DNA of 64,000 nt from Nannocystis sp. (GCA_016712315.1 JADJRG010000022.1:124001-188000); one strand, 5' to 3'. Numbered from the stretch's first letter, positions 16,860 to 27,858 are shown. Notes: generated from the letters alone by a model not told the origin. A program made the numbers and translations.

Positions 16860-18824
16860 GTGCCGCACCTCCCCGCCACCTCCGCCCTCGTCCGCGGCGC
16901 CGCGCTGCTCGCCCAGGGCCTCCTCCTCGCCTGCGCCGCGCCCGCCCCAGCGCCTGCCCCAGCGCCTGCCCCGGCCCCGCGCGTCACCCCCAGCCAGGCC
17001 GCGCCCGCCCGCACGCCCGACCGACCGCGTGATCCGCACTCCTTCGCCCGCCCTCACCAAGTCGTCGCGACCCACCTCGACCTCGCTCTCCACGTCTCCT
17101 TCGCCGACTCCGCCCTCGACGGCGTCGCCACCTACACCCTCGATCGCCACGACCTCAGCGCCCCCTTCGTGCTCGACGCCCGCGGCCTCCAGATCCACCG
17201 CGTCGAGCTCGCTCCTCGCGCCGACGATCGCAACGCCAACACCTGGTCCCCCGCCCGCTGGACGCTCGGATCCGCCCATCCCCAGCTCGGCGCCCCCCTA
17301 CGCGTCGATCTGCCCGAAACAGACGCCGCCCGCGTCCGGATCCACTACCGAGCCCGAGACGCCGCCGGCCTCCAGTGGCTCACCGCGGAGCAGACCGCCG
17401 GCGCCCACCCCTTCCTCTACAGCCAATCCCAGCCGATCCTCGCCCGCACCTGGCTGCCGATCCAAGACAGCCCCGGGGTCCGCCTCACCTACGACGCCCG
17501 AGTCACCGTCGATCGCCCCCTCCAGCCGCTGATGTCCGCCGACTATCGCGGCCTCATCGACGGCCGCCACAGCTTCGTCATGGATCGGCCGATCCCCGCC
17601 TACCTGCTCGCCCTCGCCGTCGGCGACCTCCAGCGCCGCGAGCTCGGCCCGCGCACCGCCGTCTGGGCCGAGCCCCCCACCCTCGATCTCGCCGCCGCCG
17701 AACTACGTGACCTAGGGGACATGCTCAGCGCCGTCGAGCGCCGCTACGGCCCCTACGCCTGGGGCCGCTACGACGTCCTGATCCTCCCCCCCGCCTTCCC
17801 CTACGGCGGCATGGAGAACCCCGTCCTCACCTTCGCCACCCCGACGATCCTCGCCGGCGATCGCTCCCTCATCTCCCTCATCGTCCACGAGATCGCCCAC
17901 TCCTGGGCCGGCAACCTCGTCACCGCCAGCGCCTGGCGCGACCTCTGGCTGAGCGAAGGGATCACCACCTACCTCGAGCGCCGGATCCTCGAAGATCTCT
18001 ACGGCCGCGATCGCGCCGAGATGGAGGCCGAGCTCGCCGTCGCCGCCCTCCACCAGGCGCTCCGGGAATTACCGCCCGCCGATCAGCGCCTCGTCCCCGA
18101 GCTCCGCGGCCGCGATCCCGACGAGCTCAGCGCCGACATCATCTATGAGAAGGGCGCCCTCCTGATCCGCGCCCTGGAGGAGACCTACGGCCGCGACCGC
18201 CTCGATCCTGTCCTACGGGCCTGGTTCACCGCCGAGGACAACGCCTTCACCAGCCGCAGCACCGCCGACTTCACCCTCTTCCTCCAGACCCACCTCCTCG
18301 GCGAGGCGCCGCTGCCTGGCCGCGCCCCCCTCGATCTCGACGCCTGGCTCTACGCCCCTGGCCTCCCCGCCGGCGCCCCCGAGCCGCGCGCCGCCGCCTC
18401 CGCCGAGGTCGAGGCGCTCGCCGCCTCCTGGCTCCAAGGACAGATCCCAACAACCTCCCTCGCGACCGACGCCTGGCCGCCTCAGCGCTGGCTCCACTTC
18501 TTCGGCCAGCTCCCCGCGGGCCTGCCCGCCGCCCGCCTCGCCGAGCTCGATCGCCGCTATCACTTCACCGACACGGGTAACCACGAGCTGCTCGCCACCT
18601 GGCTGCTGCTCGCCGTCCGCAGCGGCCACGACGCGTCCCCTCCTGTCCGCGCTCGCCTCCGCGACTTCCTCACCCACGTCGGCCGCCGCAAGCACATCCT
18701 CCCGATCTACAGCCAGCTCCTCCAGAGCGACCCTGACCGCGCCCGCGCCCTCTACCGCGAGGCGCGCCCGCGCTACCACCCGATCGTCCAGGCCACCCTC
18801 GATCCGCTGCTCGGCGCCCCTTGA
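16860..18824 (+). CDS. M1-family zinc metallopeptidase (aminopeptidase), lipoprotein
   Basis: 654 residues from a GTG start. The N-terminus has a lipobox-like LLLAC (Cys about 25) followed by an AP repeat linker (28-38). The gluzincin signatures are complete: GGMENP (314-319, exopeptidase motif), HEIAHSW (341-347, zinc ligands and catalytic Glu) and the third ligand E364 in WLSEGITTYLE. The C-terminal helical domain resembles leukotriene A4 hydrolase/aminopeptidase B relatives. It likely removes N-terminal residues from peptides outside the cytoplasm. No ribosome-binding site or clear promoter is visible before the GTG. Confidence 0.88.
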   Translation: MPHLPATSALVRGAALLAQGLLLACAAPAPAPAPAPAPAPRVTPSQAAPARTPDRPRDPHSFARPHQVVATHLDLALHVSFADSALDGVATYTLDRHDLSAPFVLDARGLQIHRVELAPRADDRNANTWSPARWTLGSAHPQLGAPLRVDLPETDAARVRIHYRARDAAGLQWLTAEQTAGAHPFLYSQSQPILARTWLPIQDSPGVRLTYDARVTVDRPLQPLMSADYRGLIDGRHSFVMDRPIPAYLLALAVGDLQRRELGPRTAVWAEPPTLDLAAAELRDLGDMLSAVERRYGPYAWGRYDVLILPPAFPYGGMENPVLTFATPTILAGDRSLISLIVHEIAHSWAGNLVTASAWRDLWLSEGITTYLERRILEDLYGRDRAEMEAELAVAALHQALRELPPADQRLVPELRGRDPDELSADIIYEKGALLIRALEETYGRDRLDPVLRAWFTAEDNAFTSRSTADFTLFLQTHLLGEAPLPGRAPLDLDAWLYAPGLPAGAPEPRAAASAEVEALAASWLQGQIPTTSLATDAWPPQRWLHFFGQLPAGLPAARLAELDRRYHFTDTGNHELLATWLLLAVRSGHDASPPVRARLRDFLTHVGRRKHILPIYSQLLQSDPDRARALYREARPRYHPIVQATLDPLLGAP

Positions 18825-18855
18825 TCCGCCGCGCCGCGGCCGCTGCTCCTGGACG

Positions 18856-18885
18856 GTGACATCCCCGCGCCGAGAGCGCTACGCT
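18856..18885 (+). promoter_or_regulatory. promoter of the Thr/Asp-rich lipoprotein gene
   Basis: GTGACA (18856-18861) - 18 nt - TACGCT (18880-18885); the ATG at 18894 begins 14 nt after the first base of the -10, so the leader is 0-3 nt. Confidence 0.45.
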
Positions 18886-18893
18886 CAACGCCT

Positions 18894-19559
18894 ATGAATA
18901 AAATTACGCGCACTCACAGCCTGCTCGCCCTCCTCTGCGCCCTCGGCCTGCCCGCGTGCAGCACCGCGATCATCACCGCGAGCGGGACGGACACCGAGAC
19001 TACCGGCGAGGCCTCCGACGCCGGCGATCCCACCACGACCGGCGTATCGACCGCGACCAGCGGCAACTCGAACACCGCCGGCTCGGCCACCGCTGAGCCC
19101 ACCTCCACGGACGGCGGCACCGCCGCGACGACCGGCTTCGAGACCGGCGCTGACACGACCGACAGCGTGACCGACTCGGGCACCAGCGGCACCGACAGCA
19201 CCGCGACCGACACCGACGCGACCAGCACCGACACCACTGACACCGACGCCACTGACACCGACGCCACTGGCACCGACACCGACACCGGCCCGGACCCGGT
19301 CATCTGCGCCGAGCTCGACGCCGAGGCCTGCGCGCTCGAACCCGCGTGTATGACCATCGACGGCGCCCTCATCGACCTCGAGAACAAGTGCAAGCACCCG
19401 CCCGCCTTCATCGAGTGCCAAGACGCCGCGTCCTGCGCCGAGGTGATCAGCTACGCCTGCCCCGACGGCAGCGACGAGGTCCACGAATTCCCGAACGCCT
19501 GCCTCCCCGCCGGCTTCGTCCCTTGCGACCCGGTCGAGCTCGAGCAGATCTGCGACTAG
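18894..19559 (+). CDS. lipoprotein with Thr/Asp/Ser-rich stalk and small Cys-rich domain
   Basis: 221 residues. A Lys/Arg start, hydrophobic stretch and lipobox LPAC (Cys about 22) mark a lipoprotein. Residues about 30-135 are a low-complexity stalk of Thr, Asp, Ser, Gly and Ala. The last ~85 residues form a compact domain with seven or eight cysteines (CAEL, CALEPACM, KCKHP, ECQ, SCAEV, YACP, ACLP). Lipoproteins of this stalk-plus-domain type are common in Nannocystis-like myxobacteria and probably sit on the cell surface. Function unknown. Confidence 0.68.
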   Translation: MNKITRTHSLLALLCALGLPACSTAIITASGTDTETTGEASDAGDPTTTGVSTATSGNSNTAGSATAEPTSTDGGTAATTGFETGADTTDSVTDSGTSGTDSTATDTDATSTDTTDTDATDTDATGTDTDTGPDPVICAELDAEACALEPACMTIDGALIDLENKCKHPPAFIECQDAASCAEVISYACPDGSDEVHEFPNACLPAGFVPCDPVELEQICD

Positions 19560-19562
19560 CCG

Positions 19563-20393
19563 CTACTCGACCGTCGGCGTCGCCTCTGGCGTGTCCTTTG
19601 GGACATCCTCCAAGAACAGCCCCTCCGGCGCGAGCCCCAGCACCCGCTCCAAGCTCGCGCAGGGCGGCGCCCCCGCCGCCGCGAAGCGCCCCCGCAGCGC
19701 CGCCAGATCGCCCCCCAGATCGCGGCCCACGAGCTGATGCATCTTCGCCCGTCGCAGGTGCACCGGCTTATTCGCGGTCGGGCTCGCCTCCACCATCGTC
19801 GCCAGCTCGCACCAGCGGCTCACCTCCGCCTTCAAGCTCGCGGCCACCGCCCCCTCGATCGTCTCGCAGCGCCAAATCAGCCCCGTCTCCTCCTGAAAGC
19901 TCTTCGCCAGCGCCGCTGGCAGCTCCGCGATCGCCCGCCCTCCGATCCCCTCCGCGACCGCTCGCCCCCACGCTGAAGCGGGCGACCAACGCTCCTTCAG
20001 CGCCTCCACCAGCCCAGCCCCGTCGCCGCGGGCGCCGACCACCGCCGCGCTCACCGCGCAGATCGCCTCGGCGTCCGCGATCACCGGCGCGCGCAGCACC
20101 TCCTCGACCGCCTCGCACGACCACGCCTTACTCGTCCGAGCCTCAACGATCTTGCGGAACGACGCGGCGCTGCGCACCTCGCCGTCCTTGTACATCCCCT
20201 CCTTGATCGCCAGCCCGCCGCGCGAGCTCGGCTCCCAGCCGCTCAGCAGCGCCGCCGGTCGCGCCGCGATCGGCACCTTCGCGTCGACCCGCAGCGCCTC
20301 GGCCGCGCGGCACAGATCATCCAGATCGGACGACGAGCAGCCGAGGATCGCCGACGCAGCGGCGAACCAGGCGACCGTGCTGCGGAGCGACAT
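19563..20393 (-). CDS. lipoprotein with three internal Cys-pair repeats
   Basis: 276 residues. Signal and lipobox end ILGC (Cys19). The mature part is three repeats of about 65-85 residues, each opening with a Cys in a short helix and closing with a Cys before a hydrophobic helix: C28/C93, C112/C176 and C195/C245. Repeats 1 and 2 align best (W-x-CE-x-(V/I)-E near the second Cys); the third is shorter. Three parallel disulfides are likely. I do not recognise the family. The ATG is 13 nt from a TATCCT hexamer. It is convergent with the upstream-strand lipoprotein, only 3 bases away. Confidence 0.6.
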   Translation of the reverse strand: MSLRSTVAWFAAASAILGCSSSDLDDLCRAAEALRVDAKVPIAARPAALLSGWEPSSRGGLAIKEGMYKDGEVRSAASFRKIVEARTSKAWSCEAVEEVLRAPVIADAEAICAVSAAVVGARGDGAGLVEALKERWSPASAWGRAVAEGIGGRAIAELPAALAKSFQEETGLIWRCETIEGAVAASLKAEVSRWCELATMVEASPTANKPVHLRRAKMHQLVGRDLGGDLAALRGRFAAAGAPPCASLERVLGLAPEGLFLEDVPKDTPEATPTVE

Positions 20394-20400
20394 CGGCGCC

Positions 20401-20406
20401 AGGATA
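20401..20406 (-). promoter_or_regulatory. putative -10 element of the three-repeat lipoprotein
   Basis: TATCCT on the minus strand, first base 13 nt before the ATG at 20393. No ribosome-binding site follows. Confidence 0.4.
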
Positions 20407-20444
20407 ACCGACCCGGGGCCCGCCGCTCACGAGCGCCAACGCGC

Positions 20445-21095
20445 CTACTTCACGCCCACCTTCGGGCACAGATCCGCCATCACGCAGCCCGCACACTGAG
20501 GCGCCCGCGCCGTGCACGTATAGCGGCCGTGCAGCACCATCGCCGGGCCAAAGAACGTCCACGCCGACTCCGGCACGATCGCCATCAGATCGCGCTCGAT
20601 CGCCTCCGGCTTGCTCTCCTCGGACAACCCCATGCGCGGAGCCACCCGCTGCACGTGCGTATCGACGATGATCCCGCTCGCCATCCCGAACGCCGTATTG
20701 AGGATCACGTTCGCGGACTTGCGCGCGATCCCAGGCAGCGCGCACAGCGCCGTCATCGACGCTGGCACCTCACCGCCGTGGCGCTCGCACAGCGCCGCGC
20801 ACACCTCCTGCACCGTCTTCGCCTTCTGTTTATAAAAACCCGTCGGCTTCAGCGCCTCCTCCAGCTCCTCGCGATCGGCCGCCGCGAACGCCGCCGCGTC
20901 TGGGTAGCGGACGAACAGCGCCTTCGTCACCGCGTTCACCCGCTCGTCGGTGCACTGCGCCGCCAGGATCGTCGCCACCGCGAGCTGCACCGGCGTCTCC
21001 CAGTCCAGCTCATAGCGAGCGTCAGGGAAGCGCTCACGCAGCCGCTCCACGATCACGTCGACATCGGGGGTCACTCGTCGCTCACCACGGCGCAT
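20445..21095 (-). CDS. nth: endonuclease III
   Basis: 216 residues from the ATG at 21095, the usual length. The helix-hairpin-helix GPD glycosylase features are all present: LPGIARKSANVIL with catalytic Lys126, VDTHVQRVAPRM with catalytic Asp145, and the [4Fe-4S] loop C-x6-C-x2-C-x5-C (C194, C201, C204, C210). It excises oxidised pyrimidines and nicks the abasic site in base-excision repair. A TAGAGT hexamer 13 nt upstream supports this start over a GTG further upstream. Confidence 0.95.
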   Translation of the reverse strand: MRRGERRVTPDVDVIVERLRERFPDARYELDWETPVQLAVATILAAQCTDERVNAVTKALFVRYPDAAAFAAADREELEEALKPTGFYKQKAKTVQEVCAALCERHGGEVPASMTALCALPGIARKSANVILNTAFGMASGIIVDTHVQRVAPRMGLSEESKPEAIERDLMAIVPESAWTFFGPAMVLHGRYTCTARAPQCAGCVMADLCPKVGVK

Positions 21096-21102
21096 CGTCG
21101 CC

Positions 21103-21108
21103 ACTCTA
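21103..21108 (-). promoter_or_regulatory. putative -10 element of nth
   Basis: TAGAGT on the minus strand; first base 13 nt before the ATG at 21095, again predicting a leaderless message. Confidence 0.4.
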
Positions 21109-21157
21109 CCGCTCGCCGCGCTTGTCGGCACCCCCGGATTCTGCGAGCGTCCCCGCG

Positions 21158-22282
21158 ATGAGCGCCACCGGCCTCCAGCGCTACCAAGTGATCGGCCTGC
21201 TCGGCGAGGGCTCCCAAGGCCAGACCCTCCGCGCCCTCGATCGCGCCACCGGCCAGGAGGTCGCGATCAAGGTCCTACGCCTGGCCAAGATCGACGACTG
21301 GAAGGCCTTCGATCTCTTCGAGCGCGAGTGCCAAGTCTTGGAGCGCCTCGATCACCCAGGGATCCCCCGCTTCATCGATCGATTCGCCAGCGAGGGCACC
21401 GGCGAGTTCTTCCTCGTCCGCGAATTGATCGAAGGCGAACCACTCAGCCAGCGCCTCGCCGCCCACCGCCGCCTGCCTGAGCCCGAGCTGCGCCGCCTCC
21501 TCGATCAAGCGCTCGAGATCCTCGCCTATCTCCACCACCAGACCCCGCCGATCATCCACCGCGACCTCAAGCCCAGCAATTTTGTCCTCGGCCGCGACGA
21601 TCGCCTCCGCCTCATCGACTACGGCGGCGTACGCGTCGCCCCCGCCACCGACGGCGGCTCCACCATGATCGGCACCTACGGCTACATGGCCCCCGAGCAG
21701 CTCCACGGCGAGGTCAGCCCCGCCGTCGACATCTACGCCCTCGGCGCCACCCTCGCCGCCCTCGCCGCCGGCACCGACGCCGACAAGCTCGCGCGCCAAG
21801 GCCTGCGCATCGACCTCACCCGCGTCCTGCCCGCCTCTCCCCTCCAGAGCGTGCTCGCCCGCATGCTCGCCCCTGATCCCAACGAGCGCCTGCGCAGCGT
21901 CGACGACGTCCGCGCCGCGCTCGCCGCCGCCCCCGCCGCCCCCTCCTCCGCGCCTGTCCCCGAGAGCAGCCTCGATCTCCTCCCCGAGCCCCTGCGCGCG
22001 CTCGCGCGCGTCGGCCGCCCCTTCTCGATCCTCATCTGGATCATCGCCGCCCTCGCCGTCGGCGTCTTCATCGTCCTCGAGGTCGCGCTGCTCCCCCTCT
22101 TCTTCGCCGTCGCCCAGCGCCTCAGCGGCGAAGGCGACGACAAGCGCCGCCTGCGAGGGCAGCGCGAGGAGGCCCAGCGGGCGATCAAGAGCGCGCGCCG
22201 CGGCCTGCAAGCGCTCGCCGAGCGCGCACATCCGCTCCGCGAAGAGCCGCGCTCGTTGCCGCCCGGCGATCGCGATCACTAA
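21158..22282 (+). CDS. Ser/Thr protein kinase with C-terminal membrane anchor, DYG motif
   Basis: 374 residues from the ATG at 21158. Hanks-type kinase domain (about 8-260): Gly loop GEGSQG, ATP lysine K38, E57, catalytic loop HRDLKPSN (D136), and APE (178-180). The metal-binding motif is DYG (154-156) instead of DFG. A membrane helix (about 289-319) and a charged cytoplasmic tail with a coiled-coil look follow, so the kinase faces the cytoplasm without an obvious periplasmic sensor domain. All catalytic residues are present, so it should be active. Divergent from nth. Confidence 0.88.
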   Translation: MSATGLQRYQVIGLLGEGSQGQTLRALDRATGQEVAIKVLRLAKIDDWKAFDLFERECQVLERLDHPGIPRFIDRFASEGTGEFFLVRELIEGEPLSQRLAAHRRLPEPELRRLLDQALEILAYLHHQTPPIIHRDLKPSNFVLGRDDRLRLIDYGGVRVAPATDGGSTMIGTYGYMAPEQLHGEVSPAVDIYALGATLAALAAGTDADKLARQGLRIDLTRVLPASPLQSVLARMLAPDPNERLRSVDDVRAALAAAPAAPSSAPVPESSLDLLPEPLRALARVGRPFSILIWIIAALAVGVFIVLEVALLPLFFAVAQRLSGEGDDKRRLRGQREEAQRAIKSARRGLQALAERAHPLREEPRSLPPGDRDH

Positions 22283-22312
22283 CCCGCCGCACCTCGCCAC
22301 ACCTCGCCCTGA

Positions 22313-22318
22313 TACGAT
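22313..22318 (+). promoter_or_regulatory. putative -10 element of the H-NOX operon
   Basis: TACGAT in the context TGATACGAT. Predicted leader about 32 nt containing CGGAGG (22346-22351), 5 nt before the ATG at 22357. Confidence 0.4.
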
Positions 22319-22356
22319 CGCCGCCAAGCCCCCGAGCCGGGGCGACGGAGGTCGCG

Positions 22357-22899
22357 ATGAAGGGCATGGTCTTTACGGAGCTCATCGAGATGATCGAGGC
22401 GCGCTTCTCCCTCGAGCTCGCCGAGTCGATCATCGAGGCCTGCGCGCTCCCTTCAGGCGGCGCCTACACGGCGATCGGCACCTACGATCACGCCGAGCTG
22501 GTCGCGATCGTCGTCGAGCTCGCCGAGCGCACCGGCGCCGAGATCCCTCAGCTCATCCACGCCTTCGGCGGCCACCTCTTCGCCACCTTCCTCAAGGATC
22601 GCCCCGCCCTCTTCGCGCAGATGGGCGGCACCTTCGCCCTGCTCGAGCACCTCGACGGCACCGTCCACGTCGAGGTCCGCAAGCTCTACCCGGACGCCGA
22701 GCTCCCGCGCTTCCACGCCGAGCGGCGCAGCCCCACCCACCTCGCCCTCACCTACACCTCCGAGCGCGGCTTCGCCGATCTCGCGCACGGCCTCATCGAC
22801 GCGTCGATCGCCCACTACCACGAGCCGATCACCGTCACCTCCGAGGATCTCTCCGCTGGCAGACGCGCGCATGTCCGCTTCGACCTCCACCACGCCTGA
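22357..22899 (+). CDS. H-NOX heme NO/O2-binding sensor protein
   Basis: 180 residues, standard H-NOX length. It opens MKGMVFTEL, near-invariant in the family. The heme-anchoring residues are present: proximal His104 placed seven residues before the YP of YPDAELP (111-117), and the Y-x-S-x-R propionate clamp Y133, S135, R137. The distal pocket lacks an obvious Tyr at the position used for O2 binding, but this needs alignment. Family role: binds NO (sometimes O2) through ferrous heme and controls a partner kinase or cyclase. The partner is the next gene, which overlaps it by 29 bases. Preceded by a good ribosome-binding site. Confidence 0.93.
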   Translation: MKGMVFTELIEMIEARFSLELAESIIEACALPSGGAYTAIGTYDHAELVAIVVELAERTGAEIPQLIHAFGGHLFATFLKDRPALFAQMGGTFALLEHLDGTVHVEVRKLYPDAELPRFHAERRSPTHLALTYTSERGFADLAHGLIDASIAHYHEPITVTSEDLSAGRRAHVRFDLHHA

Positions 22900-23815
22900 G
22901 CCCGCCATGGACCAGATCCGCGCCCTCCAGCTCCGGATCGAGCGCGAGCAGCGGGCCCGCCGCGCCGCCGAGAAGATCGCCGAGGAGAAGACCCGCGAGC
23001 TCTTCCAGATCAACCAAGCGCTGCGAGTCCTCACCGAAGACCTCCAGCGCCGCGTCGACGAGCGCACGGAGGAGCTCCGCGGCGCCCGCGACGTCGCCCT
23101 CGCCGCCAGCGCCGCCAAGTCTGACTTCGTCGCCAACCTCAGCCACGAGCTCCGCACGCCGCTCAACGCGATCATCGGCTATGGCGAGATGCTGCGCGAA
23201 GATCTCCACGCCCTCGACCTCGAGGATCTCGCCCACGACTCCGCCCGGATCTTGAGCGCGGGCAACTTCCTCCTCGTCCTGATCAACGACCTCCTCGACC
23301 TCGAGAAGATCGAGGCCGGCCAGCTCGCGACCCACCTCGAGGAGGTCGAGGTCGCGCCGATCCTCTGGAGCGTCGTCGAGATCATCCGCCCTGATCTCGA
23401 GGCGAACAACAACACCCTCGAGCTCGCCATCGACCCCCTCGCCAGCGAGCTCGTCACCGATCCGACCCGCCTCCGCCAGATCCTCCACAACCTCCTCAGC
23501 AACGCCACCAAGTTCACCCGCGACGGCAAGATCCGCGTCGAGATCGGCCCCGAGCATCAAGGCCTGCGCCGCACCATGGCCTTCGCGATCCGCGACAGCG
23601 GCGTCGGCATGACCCCGGAGCAGCTCGGCCGCGTCTTCCAGCGCTTCGTCCAGGCCGAGAGCACCACCGCCCAGCGCTACGGCGGCACCGGCCTCGGCCT
23701 CGCCCTCACCCGCAGCCTCTGCCAGCTCCTCGGCGGCGACATCACCGCCATCTCGCGCCCGGGCCAAGGATCTACCTTCCGCTTCTGGCTCCCGTGGGAG
23801 ATCGCGGGCCAGTGA
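22871..23815 (+). CDS. H-NOX-associated sensor histidine kinase
   Basis: 314 residues; the ATG at 22871 lies inside the H-NOX gene and another ATG at 22907 is possible. A coiled coil rich in Glu/Arg (about 14-75), typical of H-NOX partner kinases, is followed by HisKA with phospho-acceptor His92 (SHELRTP) and an HATPase domain: N box around N211, RDSGVGM (241-247) and GGTGLGL (271-277). No membrane segment is visible, so it is a cytoplasmic kinase that takes its signal from H-NOX. No receiver domain is fused and no response regulator lies nearby, so its phospho-target is encoded elsewhere. Confidence 0.93.
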   Translation: MSASTSTTPEPAMDQIRALQLRIEREQRARRAAEKIAEEKTRELFQINQALRVLTEDLQRRVDERTEELRGARDVALAASAAKSDFVANLSHELRTPLNAIIGYGEMLREDLHALDLEDLAHDSARILSAGNFLLVLINDLLDLEKIEAGQLATHLEEVEVAPILWSVVEIIRPDLEANNNTLELAIDPLASELVTDPTRLRQILHNLLSNATKFTRDGKIRVEIGPEHQGLRRTMAFAIRDSGVGMTPEQLGRVFQRFVQAESTTAQRYGGTGLGLALTRSLCQLLGGDITAISRPGQGSTFRFWLPWEIAGQ

Positions 23816-23878
23816 TCGGCGCGCCATCTTCACCTAGCCCCGCGGACATGCCCCCGAGGCCAGCGTAATTCTCCACCG

Positions 23879-24247
23879 TCAGTAGTCGTCGACCCACGCC
23901 TCGATCGCCCGGCCCTCCCCGCAGTGCTCCCGCACGATCGCCTCGCACTTCGCCGCGTCGACCCCCGGATAGAACCCCCGCTCGCGCTCGAGCGCCGCCA
24001 GCCGCGGCTCCGCCAGCGGCGCCTCGCCCGCCGTCAGCCGCCGCACGAACAGGTTCGGCCCCTCGGAGCAGCGCCCAAAGCAGTTGTACGGGACCACGTA
24101 GATGCGCCCCCGCAGCCCGGGCGCCGCGCCCACGCGCTCCTTCAGCAGCTCTACCAGCACCTCGCTCTCGTGGGTCACCCCGCAGCTCGGCCCGTCACAG
24201 ACCAGGATCTGATAGCGCGCATCACTCTCCGCGGGCGGGCAGCTCAT
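23879..24247 (-). CDS. thioredoxin-like [2Fe-2S] ferredoxin
   Basis: 122 residues. The four cluster cysteines have the spacing of the thioredoxin-fold ferredoxin family: CDGPSC near the N-terminus (C-x4-C) and CFGRC about 40 residues later (C-x3-C). The family includes NuoE-type and cobalt-pathway (CbiW-like) proteins and stand-alone ferredoxins. There is no hydrogenase, Nuo or cobalamin gene nearby, so the redox partner is unknown. Confidence 0.78.
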   Translation of the reverse strand: MSCPPAESDARYQILVCDGPSCGVTHESEVLVELLKERVGAAPGLRGRIYVVPYNCFGRCSEGPNLFVRRLTAGEAPLAEPRLAALERERGFYPGVDAAKCEAIVREHCGEGRAIEAWVDDY

Positions 24248-24305
24248 CGGCTCGCACCTCTAGCGGACCGCCATCGCCGACGCAAGGCGCGCATCGGGCA
24301 CTTTC

Positions 24306-24334
24306 TTGGACCGATGATCCCAGGTTGTTAGCGT
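24306..24334 (+). promoter_or_regulatory. promoter of the Clp-like gene, leaderless
   Basis: TTGGAC (24306-24311) - 17 nt - TAGCGT (24329-24334). The predicted +1 is exactly the A of the ATG at 24341. The same TGTTAGCGTC string precedes the gene at 34471. Confidence 0.55.
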
Positions 24335-24340
24335 CCGCGC

Positions 24341-26665
<2,325 letters not shown>

Positions 26666-26682
26666 CCCCCGCGCGACGCTCC

Positions 26683-27858
26683 TCACTCGGCGTACCGCAA
26701 GAAACCGCGCCGCCGCGCCAAGAACCGCCCTCGCCCCGCCTCTTGGCTCCCCGCGATCTCCTCTACGCTCGCGCCCCCCTCGATCGCCGCCCGCAGCCAC
26801 GCGCCGCCCGCCAGCAGATCGATCGCCGGCCGGTCGTCCACGAACTCATAGCGCTCCGTCCGCCAGCGCATCGCCCCCTCGCTCTGCCGCCAGCACGCCG
26901 CCAGCAGCGCCCACCCGAGCGTCAGCGGCCGGATCGCCCGCGGCGCCTCCACGTGGATCTGCACCCCGCCGCAGCGGGCGCCCGCGAATTTGTGGAAGCA
27001 TGGTTTGAACGCCAACGGTCGCAGCCGCACCCCGCCCAGCGCGACCGCGGGGATCGCCGCCGCCAGCGCCTCACCGCGGATGAAGGGCGCCCCGAAGATC
27101 TCGAAGGGCCGCGTCAGCCCGCGCCCCTCGCTCAGGTTCGTCCCCTCGACCAGGCACATCCCCGGGTACACGCACGCGGTCGTGAACAGCGGCATATTCG
27201 GCGACGGCAGCACCCACGGCAGATCTGTCTCAGGGAACAGCATCGAGCGCCGCCAGCCGGCGCACTCGAGCACCTCGACGCGCCCCCGCCCCTGCGCCCC
27301 GCGCTCCGCCAGCGCCATCGTCACCAGCTCGCCGCAGGTCATCCCGTGTCGGACCGCGACGTCGTGCAGCCCCACGAAGCTCTCCTCGCCCGCCGCGACG
27401 CCGCCGCCCTCCACCCACGCGTCCAGCCCGCCCAGCGGGTTCGGGCGGTCCAGGATCAGCACCTTCATCCCGGCGGCCAGCGCCGCCTCGGTCGCCAGCA
27501 CCATCGTCCACACGTACGTGTAGTAGCGGCTGCCCACGTCTTGCAGATCGCAGATCAGCCACTCCGCCCCGCCGAACATCGCCGCGGTCGGCGTCAGGCT
27601 CGCGAAGTCATCGCCGTACAGGCTGTGGCAGGCGATCCCTGGCGCCCCGTCCGCCACCGGCTCCATATCTTGCGCGATCGCGTCGATCCCGTGCTCTGGC
27701 CCGAGCAGCGCGGACAAGCGCGCCCCCGCCTTCTCTTGCACGATCGAGATCACGTGCTCCAGCGTCCGGCTCACGGAGGCCGCGTGGCACAGCAGCGCGA
27801 CGCTCGCCCCCGTGAGCCGAGGCCCCTCGCCGGCGGCCAACCGATCGAGCCCGCTCAT
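26683..27858 (-). CDS. DUF1343/NamZ-type exo-beta-N-acetylmuramidase
   Basis: 391 residues from the ATG at 27858, chosen because the family domain begins about residue 15. Conserved blocks of DUF1343 are present: GPEHG, ICDLQDVGSRYYTY, LDRPNPLGG, MTCGEL, PSPNMP and EGTNLSEGRG. The founding member NamZ removes terminal N-acetylmuramic acid from peptidoglycan chains. The start gives no clear signal peptide, so the protein may act in the cytoplasm on recycled wall fragments, or the start lies upstream. Convergent with the Clp-like gene, 17 bases apart. Confidence 0.83.
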   Translation of the reverse strand: MSGLDRLAAGEGPRLTGASVALLCHAASVSRTLEHVISIVQEKAGARLSALLGPEHGIDAIAQDMEPVADGAPGIACHSLYGDDFASLTPTAAMFGGAEWLICDLQDVGSRYYTYVWTMVLATEAALAAGMKVLILDRPNPLGGLDAWVEGGGVAAGEESFVGLHDVAVRHGMTCGELVTMALAERGAQGRGRVEVLECAGWRRSMLFPETDLPWVLPSPNMPLFTTACVYPGMCLVEGTNLSEGRGLTRPFEIFGAPFIRGEALAAAIPAVALGGVRLRPLAFKPCFHKFAGARCGGVQIHVEAPRAIRPLTLGWALLAACWRQSEGAMRWRTERYEFVDDRPAIDLLAGGAWLRAAIEGGASVEEIAGSQEAGRGRFLARRRGFLRYAE

